From positions 3,790,062 to 3,854,061 of the forward strand of contig CP051231.1 in the NCBI GenBank assembly GCA_017792405.1: a stretch of 64,000 nucleotides of DNA. The letters run 5' to 3'. The stretch is from Oceanicola sp. (GTDB taxonomy: Bacteria; Pseudomonadota; Alphaproteobacteria; Rhodobacterales; Rhodobacteraceae). Of the stretch, positions 50,783 to 59,382 are shown one piece after another; the first letter of the stretch is position 1; every line of letters starts with the position of its first letter. The position numbers and the translations under genes are program-made. Below the pieces are notes generated by a model. That model ran no database searches. It was not told the DNA's origin and saw only the letters and a program-made list of their open reading frames with translations.

Positions 50783-53292
50783 GCGGCGGAGGCCTCCGGT
50801 TTGAGAAGGGGGAAAAGCCCGGCAGAAAGCTCGTCGACCATCGCGTCGAGCGGCAGGCCGAGTGGCGTGAGATCGAGCTGGCGCTGCCGTTCGGGTACGG
50901 GCCCGGCGGCCCACGCCTGCGAGAGCGCGGCGGCGAGCGCCTCGGGCGCGGGCTCGGCGGAGAGGATGGCGGGCGAGAGGCGGCCAAGATCCTTGACGCC
51001 AAAGCGGTTGGTGACGACGCGCACCCCGGAGGCCGCCATCTCCAGCGGTGGGTGGCTCGGGTGGGGCGAGTACATCAGCGACAGGGCCAGATCGACGCCG
51101 AGCAGAAAGTCGGGATACTCCGCCCACGGCAGCTTGCCGAGGCTCTCCAGCCGGACGCCGGTGGAGAAGGCCACTGGCTCGTGGCGCAGGCCGACAGAGA
51201 CGAGCGAAATGTCATCGGGGCCGAGGCCCTCGGCGGTGAGGAAGCCTTCGAGCGCCTCGATTGCCATCGGGAACATGTTGCGATCCACCTCGGGGCGCCC
51301 GTAGAGCGCCAGTCGGCGGGGGCCATTCCGGGGCGGACGGGTGCCGCGGGCATAGCGCTCCACCTCGATGGAGGGGCGGAAGGCGAGGGCATCTGGGGCG
51401 CAGAGGCCAAGCTGGGCGAAGTGATCGCGCAGCAGGGTGGTGTTGAAGACCGGCAGATAGTCCATCGTGTAGGAGGCCGCGGCATCGGCGCAGGTGGTGC
51501 CCCAAGCGTAGAAGTTGGGTTCGAAATCCTGGATCAGGTAGAGGAACTGCGAGTTCAGGAGCGGGTGCCTGCGGGTGAGTGTTTGAGCGACATGGGCGGT
51601 CCACCATGCGGTGGCGAGGAACACGTCGCCGACATGCTGGGCGATGACCGGCCCGTTTGGCCCGTTACTGTCTCCCGTCAGGCCGCAGTGGAGGCTGATG
51701 CGGGCCATGGCCTGTGACCCGGCCTGCCCGGCCCGGTCTTCGACGAAGGCGCGGGAGGCGGCTTGGTTTGCCATCGGCAGGTCGGTGGCGATCATCCGGA
51801 CGCGGTGACCGCGGGCGGCGAGGCCGATGCCGATATCAATCGCGGTGGCGATACCGGCAAAGGCCTCGGTCGGGTTGAGGGTTGGGACGAGCAGCGTAAG
51901 GGCCGGCTCCGGCGCGGTGAACTCGGGCGTCCACGACGGGGTTTTTCGGGTGTCGACGAAGGCGGCGGAGGGCTTGGGCTGCGCGTGGGGCTTGGGCTGC
52001 GGTTGCGGGTGCTGCACGTCGGGCGTGGGAAGGCGCACGACGTTGCCCGCCGGGTCGATCTCGGGTGGGGCGATGCCGGGCGAGAGGGTGAATAGTCGGG
52101 TGTCGAACCGGGAGAGCGCGCCGAGCAGACCCTCGGTGAGCGCTTCGCGGAGGGACCACAGCAGCCGGCCCGCCGCGATGGTGAATTGCGAGGCGGCAAT
52201 GCTGGCCAATTCGCCGCGGAATTGGAGCGCCAGCCGCAGGCTGTCGGTCAGATGCGGCAGGCCGAGCCCGCGCCGCCGAAGATAGGGGCGGAGGTCGTGG
52301 GTTGCGGGCTTGTCGGGGGCGAGGCGGCCTGAGATCACTGCTTCCGACACGCGGGCCTGCACGCAGCGGGCGAGATACCGTGCCAGCGCGTAGCTGGTGG
52401 CCCTCGGTCGCAGCCAGATCCGAAGCGCCGGGCGGCGGAATTGCCAGAGCCGCAGGCGACGGGCCCCGCCGATGGCCCCCACGGCATTGGCCCCGTGCTG
52501 GCGATAGTCGACCAGCGGCTCCTCGATCAGCGCCACCCGCCCGGTGGCGGTGGCAAGGAGCGCGAGCCAGAGATCGTGGTAGAAATGCACGCCAGACTGG
52601 CCGGGAAAGGGCAGGGACAGCTCGGCCAGCTCGCGCCGGAACAGGGTGGTCATGCCGGTCACGGTGTTGCGGTAGAGCAGGTCACGCAGAGAGGGCGCGC
52701 GCATCCGCCGTTCGAGCGCGAAGACCGAGGGATGCAGCTCGGCCCCCTCTGCATCGACGACGCGGGCATCGGAATGAACGAGCTGAACCTCCGGATCCTC
52801 CAGCAGGGCGGCGCCGCGCGCCAGCCGTTCGGGGTGCCAGATGTCATCCTGATCGGAGAGGGCGATGAGGCTGCCGGGCGCGCTGCGTTCGACCGCGGCG
52901 GCCAGCCCGGCGGCGAAGGCCCGCGGCGCATCGAGGCCGCGTTCCGGCAGCACGAGATAGCAGGCGAGCCCGTGCCGCGCGGCGACTTCTTCCACCAGCG
53001 GCCCCGAGGTCAAATCGGCGATGACAGCCACGATCTGTGCGGGCCGCAGGCTCTGCCCGGCGATGCTGGCCAATTGGGCCTCGAGCTGCTCCGGGTCAGG
53101 GCGGAACACGGCGAGCACCACGGTGGCGGACTTCCTCAGTTGTGAAGATTGCCCTGTTCCCAGATCGGCAGTGCTGGGGTATTCGGACACCGCCTCTTTC
53201 GGGACAGAAAGAGGCGCTTGTGGGAGCGGTGGAAGACCGCGGAGCGGCGGTGAATTGCGGACATTTGGTGCGTGGTGGCACGTTTTCGTCAT
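50779..53292 (-). CDS. Large two-domain glycosyltransferase (GT2 plus GT4/WsaF-like)
   Basis: This 837-aa protein joins an N-terminal GT2 domain (about 55-330; SATVVLAVFRPDPEQLEAQL, ALSDQDDIWHPERL with DQDD metal site) to a C-terminal GT-B-like domain (about 470-837; QDFEPNFYAWG, RRLALYGRPEVDRNMFPMAI, SYMMYSPHPSHPPLEMA-type LSLMYSPHPSHPPLEMA). A Pro/Gln/Lys-rich linker (PQPQPKPHAQPKP) separates them. The GT4-like half resembles WsaF-type rhamnosyltransferases. The ATG at 53292 is used; an in-frame GTG at 53190 is possible. Confidence 0.85.
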   Translation of the reverse strand: MTKTCHHAPNVRNSPPLRGLPPLPQAPLSVPKEAVSEYPSTADLGTGQSSQLRKSATVVLAVFRPDPEQLEAQLASIAGQSLRPAQIVAVIADLTSGPLVEEVAARHGLACYLVLPERGLDAPRAFAAGLAAAVERSAPGSLIALSDQDDIWHPERLARGAALLEDPEVQLVHSDARVVDAEGAELHPSVFALERRMRAPSLRDLLYRNTVTGMTTLFRRELAELSLPFPGQSGVHFYHDLWLALLATATGRVALIEEPLVDYRQHGANAVGAIGGARRLRLWQFRRPALRIWLRPRATSYALARYLARCVQARVSEAVISGRLAPDKPATHDLRPYLRRRGLGLPHLTDSLRLALQFRGELASIAASQFTIAAGRLLWSLREALTEGLLGALSRFDTRLFTLSPGIAPPEIDPAGNVVRLPTPDVQHPQPQPKPHAQPKPSAAFVDTRKTPSWTPEFTAPEPALTLLVPTLNPTEAFAGIATAIDIGIGLAARGHRVRMIATDLPMANQAASRAFVEDRAGQAGSQAMARISLHCGLTGDSNGPNGPVIAQHVGDVFLATAWWTAHVAQTLTRRHPLLNSQFLYLIQDFEPNFYAWGTTCADAAASYTMDYLPVFNTTLLRDHFAQLGLCAPDALAFRPSIEVERYARGTRPPRNGPRRLALYGRPEVDRNMFPMAIEALEGFLTAEGLGPDDISLVSVGLRHEPVAFSTGVRLESLGKLPWAEYPDFLLGVDLALSLMYSPHPSHPPLEMAASGVRVVTNRFGVKDLGRLSPAILSAEPAPEALAAALSQAWAAGPVPERQRQLDLTPLGLPLDAMVDELSAGLFPLLKPEASAA
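53191..53216. promoter_or_regulatory. Perfect 10-bp hairpin at 5' end of glycosyltransferase gene
   Basis: CGCCTCTTTC (53191-53200) and GAAAGAGGCG (53207-53216) pair perfectly around a GGGACA loop. If the glycosyltransferase starts at the GTG at 53190, this would lie in its leader with a GAGG in the stem, and might gate translation. If the ATG at 53292 is used, it is inside the coding region. Confidence 0.35.
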
Positions 53293-53392
53293 TTATACGC
53301 CCTACGTTGGTCATTCGGCCCGTGGATGGATGGGCCCGGTCTGTGGTGCGTCGGCACTGCGATGGGCGGATAATGGATAGGAATGGTTTAAA

Positions 53393-56350
53393 ATGTGTCA
53401 GCTTTGCTATCAGGTCGCGAAAGATGTTTCGATCTCACCGCTGTTCGGCATTTTCCAAGGCGAAGCGGCGACGCGACATTTCATCAACGATGTGCCCGAT
53501 GCGGATGTGACGGAAGGCTCCACCGACGCGCCTGACAGCGCGGACCCGAGCTACTCCATCGACCTCGGCGACACATTCGAGGGCGAGATCACCTCTGGCG
53601 ACAGCGACTACATCGCAATCTACCTCGAGGCGGGTGAGTCGATCGTACTCTCGGCCTACGGGACCAACGGCAATAACGTCGGCCTATCGGATTCTGTGAT
53701 CCACCTTTACGGCTCCGACGGGACCACCGAGCTTGCCTACAACGATGCGGCCAACGAGTCGCTCGGACTGTATCACTCGCAGGTCGAGTACACCGTCACC
53801 AGCAGCGGGACTTACTACATCGAAGTCAGAGGCTATGGCGGCGATACCGGCGACTACATTCTGCGCACCTCGACCAACGAGTTTGACGTGGACGATGTCG
53901 TCAGCCAGCTGACCGAGTTTGGCTGGGGCTACTCCACGGCCATCGGGCACGACGAAGACACCGGCGATACTATGACGGTATTTCTCAATGACCTGAACGC
54001 CGATGGCCGCCAGCTTGCAGAGTGGGCACTGGAGCAATGGTCGATCGTCACTGGCATCACCTTTACCGAGACCGTTTTCAGCGGTTCTGCGGATATCGTC
54101 TTCGATGACAGCCAGGAAGGCGCCTTTGCCGGCCCGCAGAGCTGGAGCGATTACAACAGTGGCGAGATCAGCCAGGCTCTCGTCAATGTTGGCACGGGGT
54201 CTGAATTGCCGCCGGGGGCGTACGACTGGCTTGCGGTCAACGGCACCACAATCGACAGTTACTCGTTCCAAACCTACCTTCACGAGATCGGCCATGCGCT
54301 GGGCCTCGTGCACTCCGGCAACTACGACGGGTTCGCGACCTACGGTGTCGATAACCATTTTATCAATGACACCACCCAGATGACGGTGATGTCTTACTTC
54401 GGCGCTGATGAGGCGGAGCTGGGCGACTATGTCACCATTGCCACGCCGATGATCGCTGATGTGGCGGCCATGTGGGTGCTCTACGGCGAGCCGACCACAC
54501 CAGTCTACGCCGGCAACACCACTTGGTTTGGAAACTCCAACGTCGGCGGGATCATGGGGACGGTCTTCGGCTACATCTTTGATGGCGACACCTGGGACAC
54601 CGATATCTACCAAGGCGGCGACCTCGGAATGACGGTGGTGGACACCGATGGCATCGACACTTGGGATCTGTCCAGTGTTGTGGTCGCGCAGGTTATCAAC
54701 CTGATGGAAGGCGGGGTCAGCGATATTGGCGGGGTTGTCGGCAACATTGTCGTTTCGCTCGGCACGATCATCGAAAACGTGATCGGTGGTTCCGGGAATG
54801 ACGACATTTTTGGGAACGATGCCGACAACGACATCGAGGGCGGCGGCGGCAGCGACTGGTACTTTGAGAGCCTCGGCAACGATAGCTTTGATGGCGGAAC
54901 CGGCACAGACCGAGTGATCTACACTATCGACACCAGCGGTATCTCGGTGACCGACATGGGCGGCGGCACGCTTCAGGTGACCTCCAGCCTTGGCACGGAC
55001 ACCTACACCAGCGTCGAGTTCTACGAGTTCACCGACGGGATCCTGACGGAGGCTGAGGTCCTTGCGCTGGCTGTTGCCGGTGTGATCGAGGGTGACAGCG
55101 GTCCCAATGCGCTCGACGGCACCGAGAGCGACGACGAGATCTACGGGTTTGGGGGGAATGATACGATCAAGGGGTTTGGTGGACTCGACCTCATCTACGG
55201 CGGACCTGGCAATGACCTCATTTATGGCGGTGATGGGGACGACACCGCCTTCGGACAGAACGGCAACGACACGGTCTACGGCGGCGGCGGCGCGGACTTC
55301 CTGCGCGGCGGTGGCGGCAAGGACAACATTCTCGGAGGCACGGACAACGACCGGATCTTCGGCGATGAGCATGACGACACCCTGAATGGCCAGTCCGGCG
55401 ACGATGAGGTTCGGGGGGGAATCGGCAACGACACCATCACTGGCGGCAGCGGCACCGACGAACTGTATGGCGACGAGGGCAATGACCTCATCTTCGGCGG
55501 CGACGACAATGACACCATCTATGGCGGCGACGGTGAAGATGAGATCGAAGGCAACAGCGGGAACGATAGCATAAACGCCGGAACGGGTGCTGATATGGTT
55601 CTTGGCGGGGACGGAGATGACCAAATCCTTGGTGGCACGGACAATGACACCCTTCTTGGCGAAGCCGACAATGACACGATCAACGGGCAGAGCGGCGACG
55701 ACAAGATCTGGGGCGGTACCGGCGCCGACACCCTGACCGGTGGGAGTGGTGTGGACGAGATGTACGGTGAGGAAGACAACGACACGCTCTATGGCGGCAC
55801 CGGCAACGACACGATGGTCGGCGGTGAAGGCGACGACAGGCTGTACGGTGGCGATGACAACGATACGCTCCGCGGCGGTTCCGGCAATGATCTGATCTTC
55901 GGTCAGGACGGCGTCGATGATCTCGATGGTGGCAACGGAGCCGACAGACTCTACGGCGGTGTAGGCGGCGACCAGATTGCCGGTAAGGGCGGCAAGGACC
56001 GTCTCTATGGCGAAGCCGGAGACGACGAGATCGACGGCGGCAGCGGCAACGACAAGATCGATGGCGGCTTAGGAGATGACATTCTAACGGGCGGCGCTGG
56101 TGCTGACGATTTTGTCTTTATCGACTACAACACTGCCGACGAGGATATCATCGTCGATTACCATTCCTCCGAGGGAGACTACATCACAATCGCTACCGTC
56201 TCCGGCCTGACAGACAATGCAAAGTTCGCCAACCTTTCCATCACTCAGGTCGGCCTTGATGTGGAGATCACCTGGGCCGGCGGGCAGACCATCGTACTGG
56301 CCGATTACGACGCGGTTGATGTGACGGTGAACGACTTCAACTTCGTCTGA
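53393..56350 (+). CDS. Serralysin-like RTX metalloprotease with PPC domain
   Basis: This 985-aa secreted protein has no Sec signal. Residues about 52-165 form a pre-peptidase PPC-like beta domain. The catalytic zinc site is HEIGHALGLVH (297-307), with a Met-turn MSYF at about 333, as in metzincins of the M10 serralysin type. A Ca-binding RTX block of GGxGxDxxx nonapeptides spans about 566-905. The final segment ends VDVTVNDFNFV, a type I secretion C-terminus. An unidentified ABC exporter should secrete it; none is in this window. It is divergent from a glycosyltransferase and sits among capsule genes. Confidence 0.93.
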   Translation: MCQLCYQVAKDVSISPLFGIFQGEAATRHFINDVPDADVTEGSTDAPDSADPSYSIDLGDTFEGEITSGDSDYIAIYLEAGESIVLSAYGTNGNNVGLSDSVIHLYGSDGTTELAYNDAANESLGLYHSQVEYTVTSSGTYYIEVRGYGGDTGDYILRTSTNEFDVDDVVSQLTEFGWGYSTAIGHDEDTGDTMTVFLNDLNADGRQLAEWALEQWSIVTGITFTETVFSGSADIVFDDSQEGAFAGPQSWSDYNSGEISQALVNVGTGSELPPGAYDWLAVNGTTIDSYSFQTYLHEIGHALGLVHSGNYDGFATYGVDNHFINDTTQMTVMSYFGADEAELGDYVTIATPMIADVAAMWVLYGEPTTPVYAGNTTWFGNSNVGGIMGTVFGYIFDGDTWDTDIYQGGDLGMTVVDTDGIDTWDLSSVVVAQVINLMEGGVSDIGGVVGNIVVSLGTIIENVIGGSGNDDIFGNDADNDIEGGGGSDWYFESLGNDSFDGGTGTDRVIYTIDTSGISVTDMGGGTLQVTSSLGTDTYTSVEFYEFTDGILTEAEVLALAVAGVIEGDSGPNALDGTESDDEIYGFGGNDTIKGFGGLDLIYGGPGNDLIYGGDGDDTAFGQNGNDTVYGGGGADFLRGGGGKDNILGGTDNDRIFGDEHDDTLNGQSGDDEVRGGIGNDTITGGSGTDELYGDEGNDLIFGGDDNDTIYGGDGEDEIEGNSGNDSINAGTGADMVLGGDGDDQILGGTDNDTLLGEADNDTINGQSGDDKIWGGTGADTLTGGSGVDEMYGEEDNDTLYGGTGNDTMVGGEGDDRLYGGDDNDTLRGGSGNDLIFGQDGVDDLDGGNGADRLYGGVGGDQIAGKGGKDRLYGEAGDDEIDGGSGNDKIDGGLGDDILTGGAGADDFVFIDYNTADEDIIVDYHSSEGDYITIATVSGLTDNAKFANLSITQVGLDVEITWAGGQTIVLADYDAVDVTVNDFNFV
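55091..56100 (+). repeat. RTX nonapeptide-repeat coding block (protease)
   Basis: Degenerate repeats of about 27 bp encode GGxGxDxxx units that bind calcium in beta-roll folds, with several identical stretches (e.g. GGSGTDELYGDEGND and GGSGVDEMYGEEDND). They are interrupted by a few GQSGDD units. The DNA repeats belong to this gene and are not a CRISPR array. Confidence 0.9.
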
Positions 56351-56422
56351 TGGCGTCTCCCTGGCCGGCATGCGGAGATGTTGCGCGTGCCGGTTCGCCG
56401 CCAGCGCGCAAGCCAACGCCCC

Positions 56423-57259
56423 TCAGAGATTGATGATGGTCCGGTGGTTGCGGTGCAGAAAGACCAGCCCCAGCGCCATCGGCACCGCGCCGAAAGCGAA
56501 GGCATAAGCTGGGGAGGCGTAGCTTGCATCATAGGTGGCATAGACCCCCGATCGCACCATCCCGACGCAGTGCACCAGTGGATTGTACCATAGCCAACCT
56601 TGGAAGGGCTCCGGGATGTCGTCGAAAATGAAGAGCACACAGGACACGATGAAGAGAGGCCTGTTGAGAATTGCCCAGGCTCGCTCCCATGGTGGGAAGG
56701 TAGAGAGCAGGTAGGCGTTGAGTGTGCCGACGCCGAGCGCCAGCCAAAGCGCCATTACCAGCCCGAGAGCGAGGCGGTTTATGTCGAGGATCAACGAAAG
56801 ATCGAACATCTGTATGATGAGCGTGAGCAGGATCATGAACACCAAAAGCTGCGTGATGGAGTTGAGCAGAAAACGAGCCGCGAGGGCATCAACGAAGGTG
56901 ACGCCAGGGTAGAAGATCAGCTGGCGTGAAAAACGGATCGACTGGGCGACCTTCTGGCTCACGTTCATGTAGGCCATGAAGGGCAAGAGGCCGGACGCGT
57001 AGAACAGCGGAAAATTGGTGCCTAGCGACGGTGAGCGAAACGCCACGGAAAAAACCAGAGACAGCAGTGCGATTCCGGCGACCGGCTCCAGAATGGCCCA
57101 ACCGTAGCCGAAGGCATTGCGCCCGTAGGTCGCGGACATCTCACGAATGAACAGGGCACCAATGGTGCGTAGAGTCCTGGCACGCGCGGGGCGCGAGAGT
57201 GGTAGAGGCGGTTGCGGCGGATCTGTCGCGGCCTTTAGTTCATTCCGGCGGGTCGTCAC
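56423..57259 (-). CDS. kpsM: Capsule polysaccharide ABC exporter permease (KpsM-like)
   Basis: The protein of about 278 aa has six hydrophobic segments and the typical N-terminal part RTIGALFIREMSATYGRNAF, GYGWAILEPVAGIALLSLVF. GTG 57259 was chosen because the longer frame (to 57661) reads through the divergent kpsE-like gene; GTG 57301 is another option. It is the ABC-2 type permease that, with the KpsT-like ATPase at 58693, exports lipid-linked polysaccharide. It is encoded apart from kpsT, with an RTX protease gene ending 72 nt away in convergent orientation. Confidence 0.88.
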   Translation of the reverse strand: MTTRRNELKAATDPPQPPLPLSRPARARTLRTIGALFIREMSATYGRNAFGYGWAILEPVAGIALLSLVFSVAFRSPSLGTNFPLFYASGLLPFMAYMNVSQKVAQSIRFSRQLIFYPGVTFVDALAARFLLNSITQLLVFMILLTLIIQMFDLSLILDINRLALGLVMALWLALGVGTLNAYLLSTFPPWERAWAILNRPLFIVSCVLFIFDDIPEPFQGWLWYNPLVHCVGMVRSGVYATYDASYASPAYAFAFGAVPMALGLVFLHRNHRTIINL

Positions 57260-57325
57260 AACTGGCGCAACCTTTTGCTGTTTGCTACCACTTGATCGCA
57301 CAGCCGCAGGATGAAGGGCAACAGA

Positions 57326-58663
57326 GTGAGTGACACGCCCCCGAGCAAGCAGCCCGACTCGCAAGTCGGGGCCGGCGCAGCAACAAAGACCACAAAGCCG
57401 GTGCCTGGCCCGGTGCCAGACGACGAGCAACCGGGTGGAAAGGCTGATAGTCGGAAAGCTCAGCGTCGACAAAAGGCGCAGCCTCAACAACGAAAGCCGC
57501 TGCAACCAGAACCCGCGGCCGTACCCGTGGCCAACCGCCCTCCGGCGCGCCGTGCGCACGCTCGCGGCCGCCATTGGTCGCTCCTTCTCTCGCTGTTGCT
57601 CATGGTGGCCGCCCCTGTCGGCGTGACGGCGTGGTATCTCTTCACCGTTGCGGAAGACCAATACGCCAGCAATCTCGGCTTCTCGGTGCGCAAGGAAGAC
57701 ATCGGCAGTGCGGTGGAGATCCTTGGCGGGATCACCGACCTCACCGGCGGGTCATCGACCAACGATACCGATATTCTGTTCGAGTATATCCAGAGCCCGA
57801 ACATGGTGCGGGCTGTGATGCGGGATGTGGACCTTGTTGCGGCCTATACGCGGCCAACAGACCCGGTGTTTTCGCTGGGGGATGATACGCGGATCGAGGC
57901 GGTTTCGGACTATTGGGGGCGGATGGTCAATGTGTATTTCGACCGGTCCAGCCACCTGATCGAGATCCGGGTGAAGGCCTTTACACCGGAGGATGCGCTG
58001 AACATTGCCGAGGCGATCCGCAAGGAGAGCAACCGGACGATCAACGAGCTTTCGGCCATCGCGCGCGAGGATGCCACACGCTATGCCCGCGCCGAGCTGG
58101 ACCGCTCGCTGGAGCGGCTGAAGGCGGCCCGTGCGGCGCTGACCGACTTCAGGACGCGCAACCAGATCGTCGACCCGGCGGCGGATATCCAAGGCCGGAT
58201 GGGGCTGCTCAACACGCTTCAGGCAGAGCTGGCCAATGCACTCATCGACCTGGACCTGCTGCGCCAGAACAGCCGCGAGGATGATCCGCGGATCGTGCAG
58301 GCGGAGCGGCGGGTTGAGGTGATCCGGGTGCGGATCAGCGAGGAGCGGGCCCGGTTCAGCGAGGATGGCGACGCCAGCCAGGAGCAGGAGGCCTACTCGC
58401 AGCTCATTAGCCAGTATGAGGCGCTGGCGGTCGATCAGAAGTTCGCCGAAGAATCCTACGTGGCCACGCTGGCTGCATATGACGCGGCGATTGCCGAAGC
58501 GCAGAGACAGTCGCGCTACCTTGCGACCTATATCGAGCCCTCTGCCGCCGAGACGCCGCTGTTCCCGCGCCGCTGGACGACCCTGCTCACGCTCTTTGGC
58601 GCGCTGGCCACGGCATGGACGGTGCTGACGATGATCTACTACTCGCTGCGCGACCGGCGCTGA
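57326..58663 (+). CDS. kpsE: Capsule export inner-membrane protein (KpsE/BexC-like)
   Basis: GTG 57326 has AAGGG 7 nt upstream; ATG 57311 is the alternative. The N-terminus is a Pro/Gln/Lys-rich cytoplasmic tail, then a basic stretch and a hydrophobic segment (LLLSLLLMVAAPVGVTAWYL) and periplasmic coils (RLKAARAALTDFRTRNQIVD), with a second membrane helix near the end (LLTLFGALATAWTVLTMIYY). This PCP-3-type topology spans the periplasm and links the ABC exporter to the outer-membrane channel. The kpsT-like gene follows 29 nt later. Confidence 0.88.
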   Translation: MSDTPPSKQPDSQVGAGAATKTTKPVPGPVPDDEQPGGKADSRKAQRRQKAQPQQRKPLQPEPAAVPVANRPPARRAHARGRHWSLLLSLLLMVAAPVGVTAWYLFTVAEDQYASNLGFSVRKEDIGSAVEILGGITDLTGGSSTNDTDILFEYIQSPNMVRAVMRDVDLVAAYTRPTDPVFSLGDDTRIEAVSDYWGRMVNVYFDRSSHLIEIRVKAFTPEDALNIAEAIRKESNRTINELSAIAREDATRYARAELDRSLERLKAARAALTDFRTRNQIVDPAADIQGRMGLLNTLQAELANALIDLDLLRQNSREDDPRIVQAERRVEVIRVRISEERARFSEDGDASQEQEAYSQLISQYEALAVDQKFAEESYVATLAAYDAAIAEAQRQSRYLATYIEPSAAETPLFPRRWTTLLTLFGALATAWTVLTMIYYSLRDRR

Positions 58664-58692
58664 GTGTTGCCGCCCGTGCCGGACCCATCGCG

Positions 58693-59361
58693 ATGATCGA
58701 ACTTTGCAACCTCACCAAGTCCTACAGCGTGAAGGGCACGCGCAAGATCGTGGCCGACAACCTGAATGTCACATTTCCGGCGCGCACCGCGGTTGCGATC
58801 TTGGGGCGGAACGGGGCGGGCAAATCGAGCCTGTTGCGGATGATCTCGGGCGCGATGGAGCCGGATTGGGGCGAGGTGAAAATTCGCGGCACGGTCTCGT
58901 GGCCGGTGGGGTTTGCGGGCAGTTTCCACCCAGAGTTGACCGGCCTTCAGAACGTGCGGTTCATCGGGCGGGTCTATGGGGTGGATACCGATGAGCTGGT
59001 GGAATTTGTCGAGGATTTCGCCGAGCTGGGCGCGCATTTTCGGATGCCGGTGCGGACCTATTCCAGCGGGATGCGTTCGCGGCTGGCCTTTGGCACCTCG
59101 ATGGGCGTGCATTTTGACACCTACCTGATCGACGAGGTCACGGCAGTGGGGGATGCGAACTTCAAGGCCAAGTCGGAGGCCGTGATGCGGGCGAGATTGG
59201 AGCAGTCGGGCGCGATCTTTGTCAGCCATGGCATGGCGCAGGTCAAGCGCATGTGTAGCGAGGGCGCGGTATTGGAAAACGGTAAGCTATACTACTACAC
59301 CAACGTGGACGATGCGATCGCGCACCACAAGGAGATCATGAAGACAGGCAGCGACGAGTAA
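58693..59361 (+). CDS. kpsT: Capsule polysaccharide ABC exporter ATPase (KpsT-like)
   Basis: ATG 58693 gives a 222-aa protein of normal KpsT length. It has Walker A LGRNGAGKSS (38-46), signature YSSGMRSRLAFG (about 123-134) and Walker B TYLIDEVTAVGD (143-154), with the PVGFAGSFHPELTG motif typical of polysaccharide exporters. It powers export with the KpsM-like permease at 56423. The gene ends 21 nt before the end of a convergent RTX gene. Confidence 0.94.
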   Translation: MIELCNLTKSYSVKGTRKIVADNLNVTFPARTAVAILGRNGAGKSSLLRMISGAMEPDWGEVKIRGTVSWPVGFAGSFHPELTGLQNVRFIGRVYGVDTDELVEFVEDFAELGAHFRMPVRTYSSGMRSRLAFGTSMGVHFDTYLIDEVTAVGDANFKAKSEAVMRARLEQSGAIFVSHGMAQVKRMCSEGAVLENGKLYYYTNVDDAIAHHKEIMKTGSDE

Positions 59362-59382
59362 GCGCAAGCGGCGCGGCCCGGC

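Noticed and set aside
53684..55624. Minus-strand 646-codon frame across the RTX protease
   Set aside because: It is antisense to the metalloprotease and RTX repeats; the Val/Ala-rich repetitive product is a shadow of the repeats.
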